64,000 bases of DNA from Lachnoanaerobaculum orale (GTDB lineage Bacteria; Bacillota; Clostridia; Lachnospirales; Lachnospiraceae): the NCBI RefSeq assembly GCF_003862485.1, contig NZ_RRCM01000001.1, positions 2,012,117 to 2,076,116 of the forward strand. The letters run 5' to 3'. The stretch's first letter is position 1. Every line of letters starts with the position of its first letter. Made by a program: the position numbers and the translations under genes. Shown piece after piece: positions 35,011-41,926 of the stretch. The notes under the pieces were generated by a model that worked only from the letters and a program-made list of their open reading frames with translations, was not told where the DNA came from and did not search any database.

Positions 35011-36512
35011 TACTTTGTTACCTCAAATGTCAAGTCAGGATATCCGTCGGCACTGAGCTCAATCTTATATGTTCCCGCATCCTTGAATACAGGCTCATCC
35101 TTACCGTCATTGCTGTATTTTGCATCCAAATTTATGCTTCCGTCTTCATTGAATGCCACTTTTCCGAACTTTCTTCCCTTGCCGCCCTTATACTCTGTAT
35201 CATTTACCTTTGCAGATGTGGTAGCATTCAAGTATTCTTTTAATGTAAGTCCTGCTTCATTTTCATCAAGCTTAAGTGCGTTGTTCTCAAAGTGGAACTT
35301 ATCTGCTGTAAGACCTGAGTTGATTGTAGCTGTAAAGCTCAAATCCGCATACTTGTCATTTGTAAAGATGAACTGATACTTACCCGGTACAACTTCCTTA
35401 GGCAGATTAAGTGTTCCGTTCTCATCCTTTACATTTGCTATATCAACATCTTTATTTCTTGATACAATTCTTCCTAAAGCATACTTACTGTCGTCCGATG
35501 TTACTGTATAGTGAATCTGTGTACCGTCTTTGCTGTAGTTTGCACTCTCATCGCCCTGTATACTGTAGTTTTCAGGTGCCAAAAGCTTACAGAAAAGATC
35601 TGTATCTATCTCTATATCGTCTGCGTCCTTTAACAGATATGTAATCTTTGAGATTGTCTGTCCCGGAATATCCTGATAACGAAGGTATGACTGAACATTT
35701 CCATGGTTCTCTGTAAACGGTACAGCTGCAAACGCAAGCTCTGACGGTGTAAGCCAAATATTCTGAAGGTGCTCAAGGCCGTACTTCTTACCTTCTTTGG
35801 TCTCCATTACAACACCCTGTACATTGCCTACTTCAAGTTCCAAGTCCTTTATATCTATCTCATAGTTTCCGTACTTTGATGTGGTGGTGATTTCAGCCTT
35901 TACATCATTCTTTACAGTGTTTCCGACTGTCTTTGAGAATGTTCCGTCTGAATTAAGTACTTTGTACTCTGCAGGTGTAGTATCTGTTGTCTCTGTCATC
36001 TCACCTACAAATGTAAGTAAAGGATTTGTAGACTCTTTCTTTTCCTCTATTGCCTTCTTAGCCGCCTCATAAAGAGATTTTGAAATAGCTACATTAACCT
36101 CTGTTACTCCGGTAATTTTTGAACCTTCGCCTTCAACTTCTGAGACTGCACTTGTATACTTTGCCACTTTCTTATTTGTAGCTGAACTTACAGCATCGTA
36201 ATTGCCTTCATTTCTTATACTTGCAGCCGCATCCGGTGCATCAAGCTTCGGTGTAAGCTTTGCAGGATCTGCCTCAGGTGCTATATCGTTAATCTCACCG
36301 TAGTAATAGTCTGCATATGGAATATTTATCTTTGCATATACATAATCCTTGTTGCTGATGTCTGTCTTGCTCTCAGCGCTTGCCTCAGACTTACTCTCAG
36401 TCTGTGCCGAAGTACTTTCTGCTGATGAGGATGTATCTGCCGCTTTTCCACATCCTGTTATCATAAGTGCCAATGCTGCCGGTGCCAATATAGTTAGATA
36501 TCTCTTTCTCAT
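35010..36512 (-). CDS. Tp47-like lipoprotein
   Basis: A 500-aa surface lipoprotein. The signal LAPAALALMITGC has a lipobox Cys at residue 21, followed by a Ser/Thr/Glu-rich linker. The first domain (about 57-240) matches the treponemal Tp47 lipoprotein pattern: a YA-I-PYADYY-GEI stretch, then YDAVSSATNKK. The last 120 residues contain two repeat-like beta modules ending KYADLSFTATI and GYPDLTFEVTK. The DAVSSAT segment resembles an FMN-attachment motif, and the partner gene encodes a true FMN-binding reductase. Tp47 is known for penicillin binding, but a redox or metal role is suggested here by context. Confidence 0.75.
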   Translation of the reverse strand: MRKRYLTILAPAALALMITGCGKAADTSSSAESTSAQTESKSEASAESKTDISNKDYVYAKINIPYADYYYGEINDIAPEADPAKLTPKLDAPDAAASIRNEGNYDAVSSATNKKVAKYTSAVSEVEGEGSKITGVTEVNVAISKSLYEAAKKAIEEKKESTNPLLTFVGEMTETTDTTPAEYKVLNSDGTFSKTVGNTVKNDVKAEITTTSKYGNYEIDIKDLELEVGNVQGVVMETKEGKKYGLEHLQNIWLTPSELAFAAVPFTENHGNVQSYLRYQDIPGQTISKITYLLKDADDIEIDTDLFCKLLAPENYSIQGDESANYSKDGTQIHYTVTSDDSKYALGRIVSRNKDVDIANVKDENGTLNLPKEVVPGKYQFIFTNDKYADLSFTATINSGLTADKFHFENNALKLDENEAGLTLKEYLNATTSAKVNDTEYKGGKGRKFGKVAFNEDGSINLDAKYSNDGKDEPVFKDAGTYKIELSADGYPDLTFEVTK

Positions 36513-36536
36513 AAATCCTCCATAAAATAAATATAT

Positions 36537-36592
36537 GTTAGCAATTCCTAACCTTGCCGATACAGTATTACATATAATAACTGTATTGTCAA
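36537..36592 (-). promoter_or_regulatory. Promoter and dyad operator of the lipoprotein/reductase operon
   Basis: On the minus strand TTGACA (36587-36592) and TAATAC (36565-36570) are 16 bp apart, with an imperfect dyad ACAGT..ACTGT between them (36562-36584). A 16-bp near-palindrome (36537-36552, arms GTTAG/CTAAC) lies just after the start of transcription. Two dyads around one promoter suggest control by dimeric repressors; a metal regulator would suit the genes, but this is inference. Confidence 0.5.
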
Positions 36593-36603
36593 TTATTTTT
36601 TAT

Positions 36604-36669
36604 AAGTATAACCTAACCGATAGCTATCATCACAGCAGCTCACCTTTGTACTTGCCGTCTTTTATTTTA
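36604..36669. repeat. 66-bp direct repeat, copy A
   Basis: It matches 37631-37696 at 62 of 66 positions. Copy A lies after the Fic gene and includes its stop codon. Copy B is the 3' end of the NUDIX gene. The pair brackets the DinJ-like/Fic toxin-antitoxin module. Confidence 0.85.
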
Positions 36670-37231
36670 TACATTTTCGGATGATATTTTCCATGCTGTT
36701 GTATCTGCACAAAAAAGATTCTTTACTCGCTGATATCATCTCTTCTTCTGTTATCCTGCTGTAGTGTACTTTGTATCCGTTTTTGAGAGCAAGCATACGA
36801 ATAAACTCTCTCTGACTCCTACCGTTTCCCTCTCTAAAAGGATGTAAAGCGTTAATTTCACTAAAATAATATGCTAATTTCCTTATAAAATCTTCACGGC
36901 ATAAACCCTCTAAATATTTGTCCTTCCTCAAATTTGAAAAAATATTATTTGCTTGACTCTCAATAAATTTAACATTACAAAACATATTTTCCTTCGCAAT
37001 ATCAACAGTTCTTATCTTACCGCTCCAATCATAAATATCCTGAAAAATATAACCATGTATACTTTGTAAATGTCTTAAATCAAATTTACCATATATAGGT
37101 TTTTCAAACAGTTCCAACAATCTGAGCATTGTAAGCTTTCTCTCAATAACACTTAATTTGTCTTTATCTTTTATGCCGAGCTTGTTGACTAAAACATTTG
37201 AATTCGGATAGCAGTATACTGTATCAGACAT
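36662..37231 (-). CDS. Fic-family protein (AMP transferase-type toxin)
   Basis: A 189-aa Fic-domain protein. The catalytic loop HPFREGNGR is intact (about residues 130-138) with His and the anion-hole residues present, so it can be expected to AMPylate or otherwise modify target proteins. No inhibitory helix of the S/T-xxx-E-G type is visible within it; that motif lies in the upstream antitoxin, as in class I Fic systems such as VbhT/VbhA. I start it at ATG 37231 because GAGGT lies six bases before; the ATG at 37243 would overlap the antitoxin stop. The stop codon lies in the 66-bp repeat. Confidence 0.85.
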   Translation of the reverse strand: MSDTVYCYPNSNVLVNKLGIKDKDKLSVIERKLTMLRLLELFEKPIYGKFDLRHLQSIHGYIFQDIYDWSGKIRTVDIAKENMFCNVKFIESQANNIFSNLRKDKYLEGLCREDFIRKLAYYFSEINALHPFREGNGRSQREFIRMLALKNGYKVHYSRITEEEMISASKESFLCRYNSMENIIRKCIK

Positions 37232-37232
37232 A

Positions 37233-37556
37233 CTATACCTCATTTAATATTTTTTCTCGTGCTTTTGTAAAACTCAAATTTCCTTTTTTTATATCTCTTA
37301 ACATCTCTATATCTTTTTCGTTAAGTTCCATGCCTTCAATACGAAGCGTTGCCGCTACCTCATCTATTTTTTCACTATCTGTATATAGACTGTTTGATAA
37401 TTTTACCCGAAAAGGAATACCTTCTTGGATTACCAGTTGATTTAATGCCATATTTATATATGTTGACATATTTAAACCAAGCTTCTCTAATATATGATTT
37501 GCATTCTCCTTCAAAGCTTCAGGAGTTCTCGCTTGTACTATTCCCATATTTTCCAT
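37233..37556 (-). CDS. DinJ-like antitoxin with C-terminal VbhA-like Fic inhibitor segment
   Basis: A 107-aa protein. Residues 1-50 (VQARTPEALKENANHILEKL, then GLNMSTYINMALNQLV) are a RelB/DinJ-type ribbon-helix-helix. Residues 66-107 hold TLRIEG (70-75), which fits the Fic inhibitor motif S/T-xxx-E-G/N. The text that follows resembles the VbhA antitoxin core. So it appears to combine DNA binding and Fic inhibition in one chain. It overlaps a perfect operator-like palindrome upstream and is translated just before the Fic gene. AGAGGTG precedes the ATG. Confidence 0.75.
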   Translation of the reverse strand: MENMGIVQARTPEALKENANHILEKLGLNMSTYINMALNQLVIQEGIPFRVKLSNSLYTDSEKIDEVAATLRIEGMELNEKDIEMLRDIKKGNLSFTKAREKILNEV

Positions 37557-37577
37557 AATTCACCTCTTTGTATGTAT

Positions 37578-37632
37578 ATTATAATATAATGTATATACAT
37601 TATATTATAATGATAATAAAAATATCGGTCAA
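37578..37632 (-). promoter_or_regulatory. Promoter with perfect 34-bp palindromic operator
   Basis: Minus-strand TTGACC (37627-37632) and TATAAT (37604-37609) are 17 bp apart. A perfect palindrome of two 17-bp halves (ATTATAATATAATGTAT, 37578-37611) covers the -10 and start site. This is where a ribbon-helix-helix antitoxin would be expected to autoregulate. Confidence 0.8.
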
Positions 37633-37696
37633 GTATAACCTAACCGATATGTATCATCACAGCAGCTTGCCTTTGTACTTGCCGTCTTTTATTTTA
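37631..37696. repeat. 66-bp direct repeat, copy B
   Basis: The partner of 36604-36669 (62 of 66 bases). It encodes the last 12 or so codons of the NUDIX gene and continues to the -35 element of the Fic module. Confidence 0.85.
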
Positions 37697-38103
37697 AAGA
37701 AGAATTCACTGTATAAATCCGTATCAAATATCTCCAACAATTCTTTCATATTCCAAATGAGATTGACTCTGTCAATGTCGGCTCTGTCTATCCAAAAGAC
37801 ACGGCCTTCATCGGAGGATTTCAACTCTCCTGTGAACTTATCTGTTTTATACAGCAGTACAATATACCTCGTGCCGTCTTCCTGTATCCAATCCTTAAAG
37901 CCGCAAATCTTTGGATTTTCTATAGTAAGTCCTGTCTCCTCCTTCATCTCTCTGACTACCGATTCAAGTAGAGACTCTCCTTCTTCCACGTGACCTCCCG
38001 GAAACACAAGTCCCTTTGTACCCACCTTTTCCTGTACAAGTACCTTATTACCGTCACATATAAGGCACATATTTGTCAGTTCTATTTCTGATTTTCTGCT
38101 CAT
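37657..38103 (-). CDS. NUDIX hydrolase
   Basis: A 148-aa NUDIX enzyme. The box GGHVEEGESLLESVVREM-KEETGL is complete, with the RExxEE core as RE-M-K-EE. It is of the MutT/8-oxo-dGTP diphosphatase-like size and hydrolyses nucleoside diphosphate derivatives in the cytoplasm; the exact substrate is unknown. Its 3' end is duplicated 1,027 bases downstream, on the far side of the Fic module. That suggests the module inserted at or recombined with this gene end without disrupting it. Confidence 0.85.
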   Translation of the reverse strand: MSRKSEIELTNMCLICDGNKVLVQEKVGTKGLVFPGGHVEEGESLLESVVREMKEETGLTIENPKICGFKDWIQEDGTRYIVLLYKTDKFTGELKSSDEGRVFWIDRADIDRVNLIWNMKELLEIFDTDLYSEFFFKIKDGKYKGKLL

Positions 38104-38141
38104 TTTAATAATTTCCTTTCACAGCTCTATATCAGTATAAA

Positions 38142-38765
38142 CTATATTTTCTTATACTCAAATACCTCAGGTTCTATTGACATATTTTCTCTTATCCACT
38201 CTACAGATTTTTCCACATCGTATGCAGAATTATAACCTGATATTTTCGGTACTCTTATATGTATTTTCTCTGCTGAAATCTTATTTCCAAGTCTAAGCAG
38301 ATTCTTTAGCATATTTTGATTGCTTATACCTGTATACTTTCTATATATATCATCATTGATATCCTTTATGTCTATAATCCACTCGTCCATATCATAAAGT
38401 ACAGGTTTTATATAATCCCAAGGCACATTGAGTGAAGTTTCTATTCTCCTTGCCCACCTGCCATCTGCCAAAGTACATATTTTATGTATAAATTTTGAAT
38501 GCAGCAGCGGTTCACCTCCGCCAAAGACCATTCCGCCGCCGCTCATCAGATAATATATTTCATCTTTCTTCAGTATATCTATTACTTCATCAGGAGAAAA
38601 CTTTGGATACTTTGCAACCTCAAGTTGTTGCTTTGTCCTGTGACAGCCTTCATTTATACAGTATTTACACTTTAACGGACAATCAAAAAATGCCACCAAG
38701 GTTGATACTCCCTTTCCGTCCGTTCCCATTCTCAGTCTCGAAATCGACATAATCTCATCAAGCAT
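38142..38765 (-). CDS. Radical SAM enzyme, activase-like
   Basis: A 207-aa radical SAM protein. FFDCPLKCKYCINEGC holds the CxxxCxxC iron-sulfur motif, and VFGGGEPLLH the GGE motif. It is short, like pyruvate formate-lyase activases, without an auxiliary cluster domain, though a Cys is present in NEGCH. It starts after AGGAGGG. It ends an operon with two Cys-motif proteins, an unknown protein and an ATP-grasp ligase. The radical chemistry could install a modification on one of the small proteins or make a glycyl radical (inference). Confidence 0.8.
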   Translation of the reverse strand: MLDEIMSISRLRMGTDGKGVSTLVAFFDCPLKCKYCINEGCHRTKQQLEVAKYPKFSPDEVIDILKKDEIYYLMSGGGMVFGGGEPLLHSKFIHKICTLADGRWARRIETSLNVPWDYIKPVLYDMDEWIIDIKDINDDIYRKYTGISNQNMLKNLLRLGNKISAEKIHIRVPKISGYNSAYDVEKSVEWIRENMSIEPEVFEYKKI

Positions 38766-38953
38766 AATCCCTCCTATAACTCAAATCTCGGTATCTTTTG
38801 TTTTTCCTTGGGTATCTTTGAAAGCTCATCACTTAAATACTTCGCTTCCTCATCACATTTATCACAGGTGCCTGCACATAGTCCTACATGGCTGCATTCC
38901 TCACTGCTAAATTCTATATTGTTCATAGCGGCAAGTTGCTTTCTGTAATCACG
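38763..38953. repeat. About 190-bp direct repeat, copy 1
   Basis: Very similar (about 93 % by eye) to 40514-40704. It includes the ATG and ribosome binding site of the downstream gene and the coding region for the Cys-motif domain. The similarity at synonymous positions indicates a recent duplication or gene conversion. Confidence 0.75.
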
Positions 38954-39337
38954 TAATATATCGCATATTTCCTTTCCGTCTATCCTCGCCGCCAATCTGT
39001 CTATTTTATCATCAAAAAACAATCTGACAGGTGCTTCACCCTCCATTACATATTTATCTTTCGATTCTATACTATTATCTCTGATTTTCTGAAGAATATT
39101 CCGTACACCAACTCCCTTATTCAAAGGTATATATTTTTTTGAAGATAAATCAAAGTAAGATGCCTCTTCTATCTTCGGTATTTCCTCTATCAATATAGGT
39201 AACAACTCATCGTGGTATGCTCTTATTTGCGCAAGTGTATCTTCCATACTCTTAAATCCGTTATTTAAGTATTTTGTGGTATCTACATAGCAAACAGATT
39301 TTAGTTTTGATAAATCCGACAGTAACTCTTTATGCAC
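38774..39337 (-). CDS. Protein with C-terminal Cys-motif domain (CxxxxxxCAGTCDKCDEE type), long form
   Basis: A 187-aa protein of unknown function. The last 70 residues contain EECSHVGLCAGTCDKCDEEA, a compact C-x6-C-x3-C-x2-C motif that could bind metal or be a modification site, followed by a strictly conserved tail ending KQKIPRFEL. The same domain, nearly identical even in DNA, ends the 112-aa protein at 40.5 kb. The first 115 residues are helical and unique. The stop overlaps the ribosome binding site of the radical SAM gene, so the two are closely coupled. It overlaps the upstream 137-aa gene by 37 bases. Confidence 0.7.
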   Translation of the reverse strand: MHKELLSDLSKLKSVCYVDTTKYLNNGFKSMEDTLAQIRAYHDELLPILIEEIPKIEEASYFDLSSKKYIPLNKGVGVRNILQKIRDNSIESKDKYVMEGEAPVRLFFDDKIDRLAARIDGKEICDILRDYRKQLAAMNNIEFSSEECSHVGLCAGTCDKCDEEAKYLSDELSKIPKEKQKIPRFEL

Positions 39338-39714
39338 CTGAACTCTTTTTTACCCTCAAAATACCATGCAGGACTTGCTAAAAGGTGCAAATTCACACGA
39401 CAACTGTTATTTTTTATTACCAAATACGGATATAAACTTTCTATGCTGTTATCTGTCAAAAATAATACGTCTTCACAAACTCCAATCATCTGAAACAGCC
39501 TGTCAAGTTCCGACTCGAGGTTTTTATATACAATGCTGCCCACTCCCATACTCATACCAAGTCCAAAGTATTTTTGCGGACAGATAAAGCTGTTATACTC
39601 ATCAGTACTCTTCGCCCCACTAAGCCATACCACCGTAACCAAGTCTTTATACTTTTTCAAAACAGGATTCCAAGGATTCCAAAATAATCCCGAATCGGTA
39701 ATTATTATTTTCAT
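39301..39714 (-). CDS. Unknown protein in the radical SAM/ATP-grasp operon
   Basis: A 137-aa protein of unknown family. It starts with a beta strand and Asp-Ser (IIITDSGLFWNPWNP), is rich in aromatic residues, and has Cys residues near 45, 89, 108, 127 and 132. No signal peptide or membrane helix is seen. It lies between the ATP-grasp gene (16 bases upstream) and the long Cys-motif gene, which it overlaps by 37 bases. A role as an enzyme subunit or recognition protein for the modification system is possible, but no function can be assigned. Confidence 0.6.
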   Translation of the reverse strand: MKIIITDSGLFWNPWNPVLKKYKDLVTVVWLSGAKSTDEYNSFICPQKYFGLGMSMGVGSIVYKNLESELDRLFQMIGVCEDVLFLTDNSIESLYPYLVIKNNSCRVNLHLLASPAWYFEGKKEFRCIKSYCRIYQN

Positions 39715-39730
39715 TATTACTCTTCCTTAT

Positions 39731-40516
39731 TTAAAAGTTATACTCATCTTTTACACACATTAACTGACTCCACCTTGCTGAAATCAGCTTTGCATAATAT
39801 ATACCCGCCAATCCGTAACAACCAAGCGCATACGCATCATTAAGTTCTACCAATAATGTCTTATTGTCTTTTGTAACACATATGTCTATACTGCAAGCCG
39901 CCGGTCTTTCCTCCCATTTGTTGAATGATTCCAACATAGCCTCCAATACTTTCGCATCATAATGATACATATAACTTTTTCTTTTAGGATCAAGCAGTAC
40001 TCCATACGGTCTTACATCTACAATCCTATCGTATGTAATAAAGCATCTCCACTCTGCACATATATCAAGCGGCTCACTTACAAGCACCTCATAATTTTCG
40101 TAACAGTTACCACAGCCTACCAAATCGGATATACTGCTTATTATCTTTCCTACAAAGGCCTTTCCCCTTATAGGCTTAACAAAATATCCTGCCGACCACT
40201 TTTCTTCATTGGATGAGATACTGTCTATAGTATCTTTCCAAATATTTCTGCCAAAAAAGGGCTTCAGGATATCCGGATAGTCCGGAACATCAGGCACAAT
40301 ACCGAATTTTAAAAATATACTTTTACATTGGTCAATATAATCTAAAACAATATCTTCTCTTCTAACATTGTCATATATCTCATCTATCTTTTGGTACGGA
40401 ATTATCTCCGCCCCAAGCTCCCTAAACCCGTACATAGCGTTTGCAATATTGTAGCTGTGTGGAATAAACATATTCATTCCGATGTCGTATCTTGTTTTCA
40501 GATAAACTTTTCCCAT
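39731..40516 (-). CDS. ATP-grasp family protein
   Basis: A 261-aa ATP-grasp-like protein. GYFVKPIRGKAF matches the lysine of the ATP-binding domain, and the later EWRCFITYDRIV and VELNDAYALGCYGL carry the Mg-binding Glu/Asn typical of ATP-grasp ligases. Such enzymes join a carboxylate to an amine, thiol or hydroxyl. It lies between the two Cys-motif genes and has an AGGAGGG ribosome binding site duplicated from them. Modification of a peptide tail is one hypothesis; small-molecule ligation is the other. Confidence 0.75.
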   Translation of the reverse strand: MGKVYLKTRYDIGMNMFIPHSYNIANAMYGFRELGAEIIPYQKIDEIYDNVRREDIVLDYIDQCKSIFLKFGIVPDVPDYPDILKPFFGRNIWKDTIDSISSNEEKWSAGYFVKPIRGKAFVGKIISSISDLVGCGNCYENYEVLVSEPLDICAEWRCFITYDRIVDVRPYGVLLDPKRKSYMYHYDAKVLEAMLESFNKWEERPAACSIDICVTKDNKTLLVELNDAYALGCYGLAGIYYAKLISARWSQLMCVKDEYNF

Positions 40517-40704
40517 AATCCCTCCTACAACTCAAATCTCGGTATCTTTTGTTTTTCCTCAGGTATCTTTGAAAGCTCATCACTTAAATACTTCGCTTCC
40601 TCATCACATTTATCACAGGTACCTGCACATGGTCCCACATGGCTGCATTCCTCACTGATAAATTTTATATTGTTCATAGCGGCAAGCTGCTTTCTGTAAT
40701 CACG
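40514..40704. repeat. About 190-bp direct repeat, copy 2
   Basis: The copy of 38763-38953, 1,751 bases away. It encodes the Cys-motif domain of the 112-aa protein and the start signals of the ATP-grasp gene. Confidence 0.75.
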
Positions 40705-40863
40705 AAGTTTTTTACAAACATCCTTTCCGTCTTCTCTTGCCACCGGTTTATCCACTTTTCTCTCTTTATCAAAATGATTCGGATTATATACTATACCTGA
40801 CAGTATAATTTGATCCTTCGGTATCACTTCTTTTGTTTCATTGTATTTTTGCTCTTTCCACAT
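40525..40863 (-). CDS. Small protein with C-terminal Cys-motif domain, short form
   Basis: A 112-aa protein. After a unique 45-residue charged N-terminus comes the domain shared with the 187-aa protein: RDYRKQLAAMNNI, EECSHVGPCAGTCDKCDEEA and the tail KQKIPRFEL. It is the first gene of the operon, 51 bases after the 22-nt element and preceded by GAGGTAGAG before the ATG. The unique part of one protein and the conserved tail of both are reminiscent of a core plus recognition region, but the conserved part is C-terminal, opposite to most modified-peptide precursors. The function is unknown. Confidence 0.65.
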   Translation of the reverse strand: MWKEQKYNETKEVIPKDQIILSGIVYNPNHFDKERKVDKPVAREDGKDVCKKLRDYRKQLAAMNNIKFISEECSHVGPCAGTCDKCDEEAKYLSDELSKIPEEKQKIPRFEL

Positions 40864-40913
40864 ACTCTACCTCACATTTTTTATATATTCTTATAACACA
40901 TTATATAAAAGAA

Positions 40914-40935
40914 GCTGTACGTTAAAAATGCCTTC
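40914..40935 (-). promoter_or_regulatory. 22-nt element shared with 32529-32550
   Basis: One mismatch in 22 to the element before the exonuclease/TerB operon, at the same distance (about 50 bases) from the first start codon. On the minus strand a TATAAT follows 8 bases after it here, so it overlaps the -35 zone. Confidence 0.5.
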
Positions 40936-40943
40936 TGCTTTCA

Positions 40944-40973
40944 AAATAAAAAGACACCGCTTCGGATGTCTTT
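40944..40973 (-). terminator. Rho-independent terminator
   Basis: The stem AAAGACA/TGTCTTT with an inner CCG/CGG (40950-40973) is followed by TTTTATTTTG on the minus strand. It ends the transcript of the YdjM-like gene. Confidence 0.75.
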
Positions 40974-40977
40974 AATA

Positions 40978-41613
40978 TCAATGTATTATACTAAATATAT
41001 GCATTGCCGTAGTTTGCACCGGTCTTGATGTAAGTATAAGTAAAAATACTGCAATATTTGATATATGAAATAAGAGCTTATTTACAAGTCCGTCCGCCTT
41101 GCACATACGAAGCGCAAAACCTTTGCCTAAAGGCCAAAATATCTTTTCTCTCTTTCCGTTGAAAGCATCAATCACCATATGTGATATGAAACCTACAAAA
41201 AAGTACGGAGTAATATCAGGAAAGATAATATAAGTAAAAAAGCTCAGACAAAACAATGCCGCAAATGAATGCATAAATGACCTGTGCGGTTGCCTCATTC
41301 CGAATATACATATACCCAAAAATGCCAATACCCCCACGATAATACGAGCAATATTGCTGTCTGCCATCAATCTGTTATAAATACCTACATGAAATAAGGC
41401 GTCTGCCACCACTACCCCAAAGATACTAAGTCCTGCAAATCCGATAATGTGCTCCACCTTATTATGTGCATCCGACGTTCCGACATCTATATCACTGATA
41501 ATTCCGCCAAATCCCGCTATTGCAGTACCTGCAACAAGCATTGACAGACTTTGCGGTCTGCAGGCAATAAGACCTGCCGCCATGCCGACTGAAAAATGTG
41601 TTTTACCTAACAT
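40978..41613 (-). CDS. YdjM-family membrane-bound metal-dependent hydrolase
   Basis: A 211-aa membrane protein of the YdjM/LexA-binding, DUF457-like family. The N-terminal KTHFSVGMAAGL and central RQPHRSFMHSFAA and SHMVIDAFN segments hold the conserved His and Asp residues. Five or so membrane helices are predicted. Family members are thought to be phospholipase- or metal hydrolase-like; the physiological role is poorly known. It forms a single-gene unit with its own terminator. Confidence 0.8.
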   Translation of the reverse strand: MLGKTHFSVGMAAGLIACRPQSLSMLVAGTAIAGFGGIISDIDVGTSDAHNKVEHIIGFAGLSIFGVVVADALFHVGIYNRLMADSNIARIIVGVLAFLGICIFGMRQPHRSFMHSFAALFCLSFFTYIIFPDITPYFFVGFISHMVIDAFNGKREKIFWPLGKGFALRMCKADGLVNKLLFHISNIAVFLLILTSRPVQTTAMHIFSIIH

Positions 41614-41643
41614 AAGTACCTTTCCGACTCTGCTTTTTTACAG

Positions 41644-41913
41644 TTATTTTTCCATCTCAGCCTTAAAAACTAAAATCACATCCGCATCGGAGCAGCAAAA
41701 CTCGGCACAGCCCTCAGGTTGTCCCGGGAGGCTTCCGCCATATCTCAAAATATCTATATACGGGAAGGCGCAGTGCATTGCCATAGGACAAATCTTTCCC
41801 CTATCCTCGTCATAATCAAACACTTCTCCTACATGGTGTCCTCTGTGACAACCCATCTTCCCCCTTCTGTCTGTAACGGTAATTTTTATCTTAGGTCTTT
41901 TTCCTCTGTTCAT
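41644..41913 (-). CDS. TIGR04076 family protein
   Basis: An 89-aa protein when started at ATG 41913, where AGGAGG lies 8 bases upstream; the ATG at 41943 would overlap the HAD gene. It has the TIGR04076 layout: KITVTDRRGKMGCHRGHHVGE, then ICPMAMH and a C-terminal CAEFCCSDADVILVFK. Its conserved Cys/His set suggests metal or cluster binding. Relatives occur in anaerobes, often with radical or redox enzymes. The function is not known. Confidence 0.75.
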   Translation of the reverse strand: MNRGKRPKIKITVTDRRGKMGCHRGHHVGEVFDYDEDRGKICPMAMHCAFPYIDILRYGGSLPGQPEGCAEFCCSDADVILVFKAEMEK

Positions 41914-41926
41914 ATATACCTTCCTC

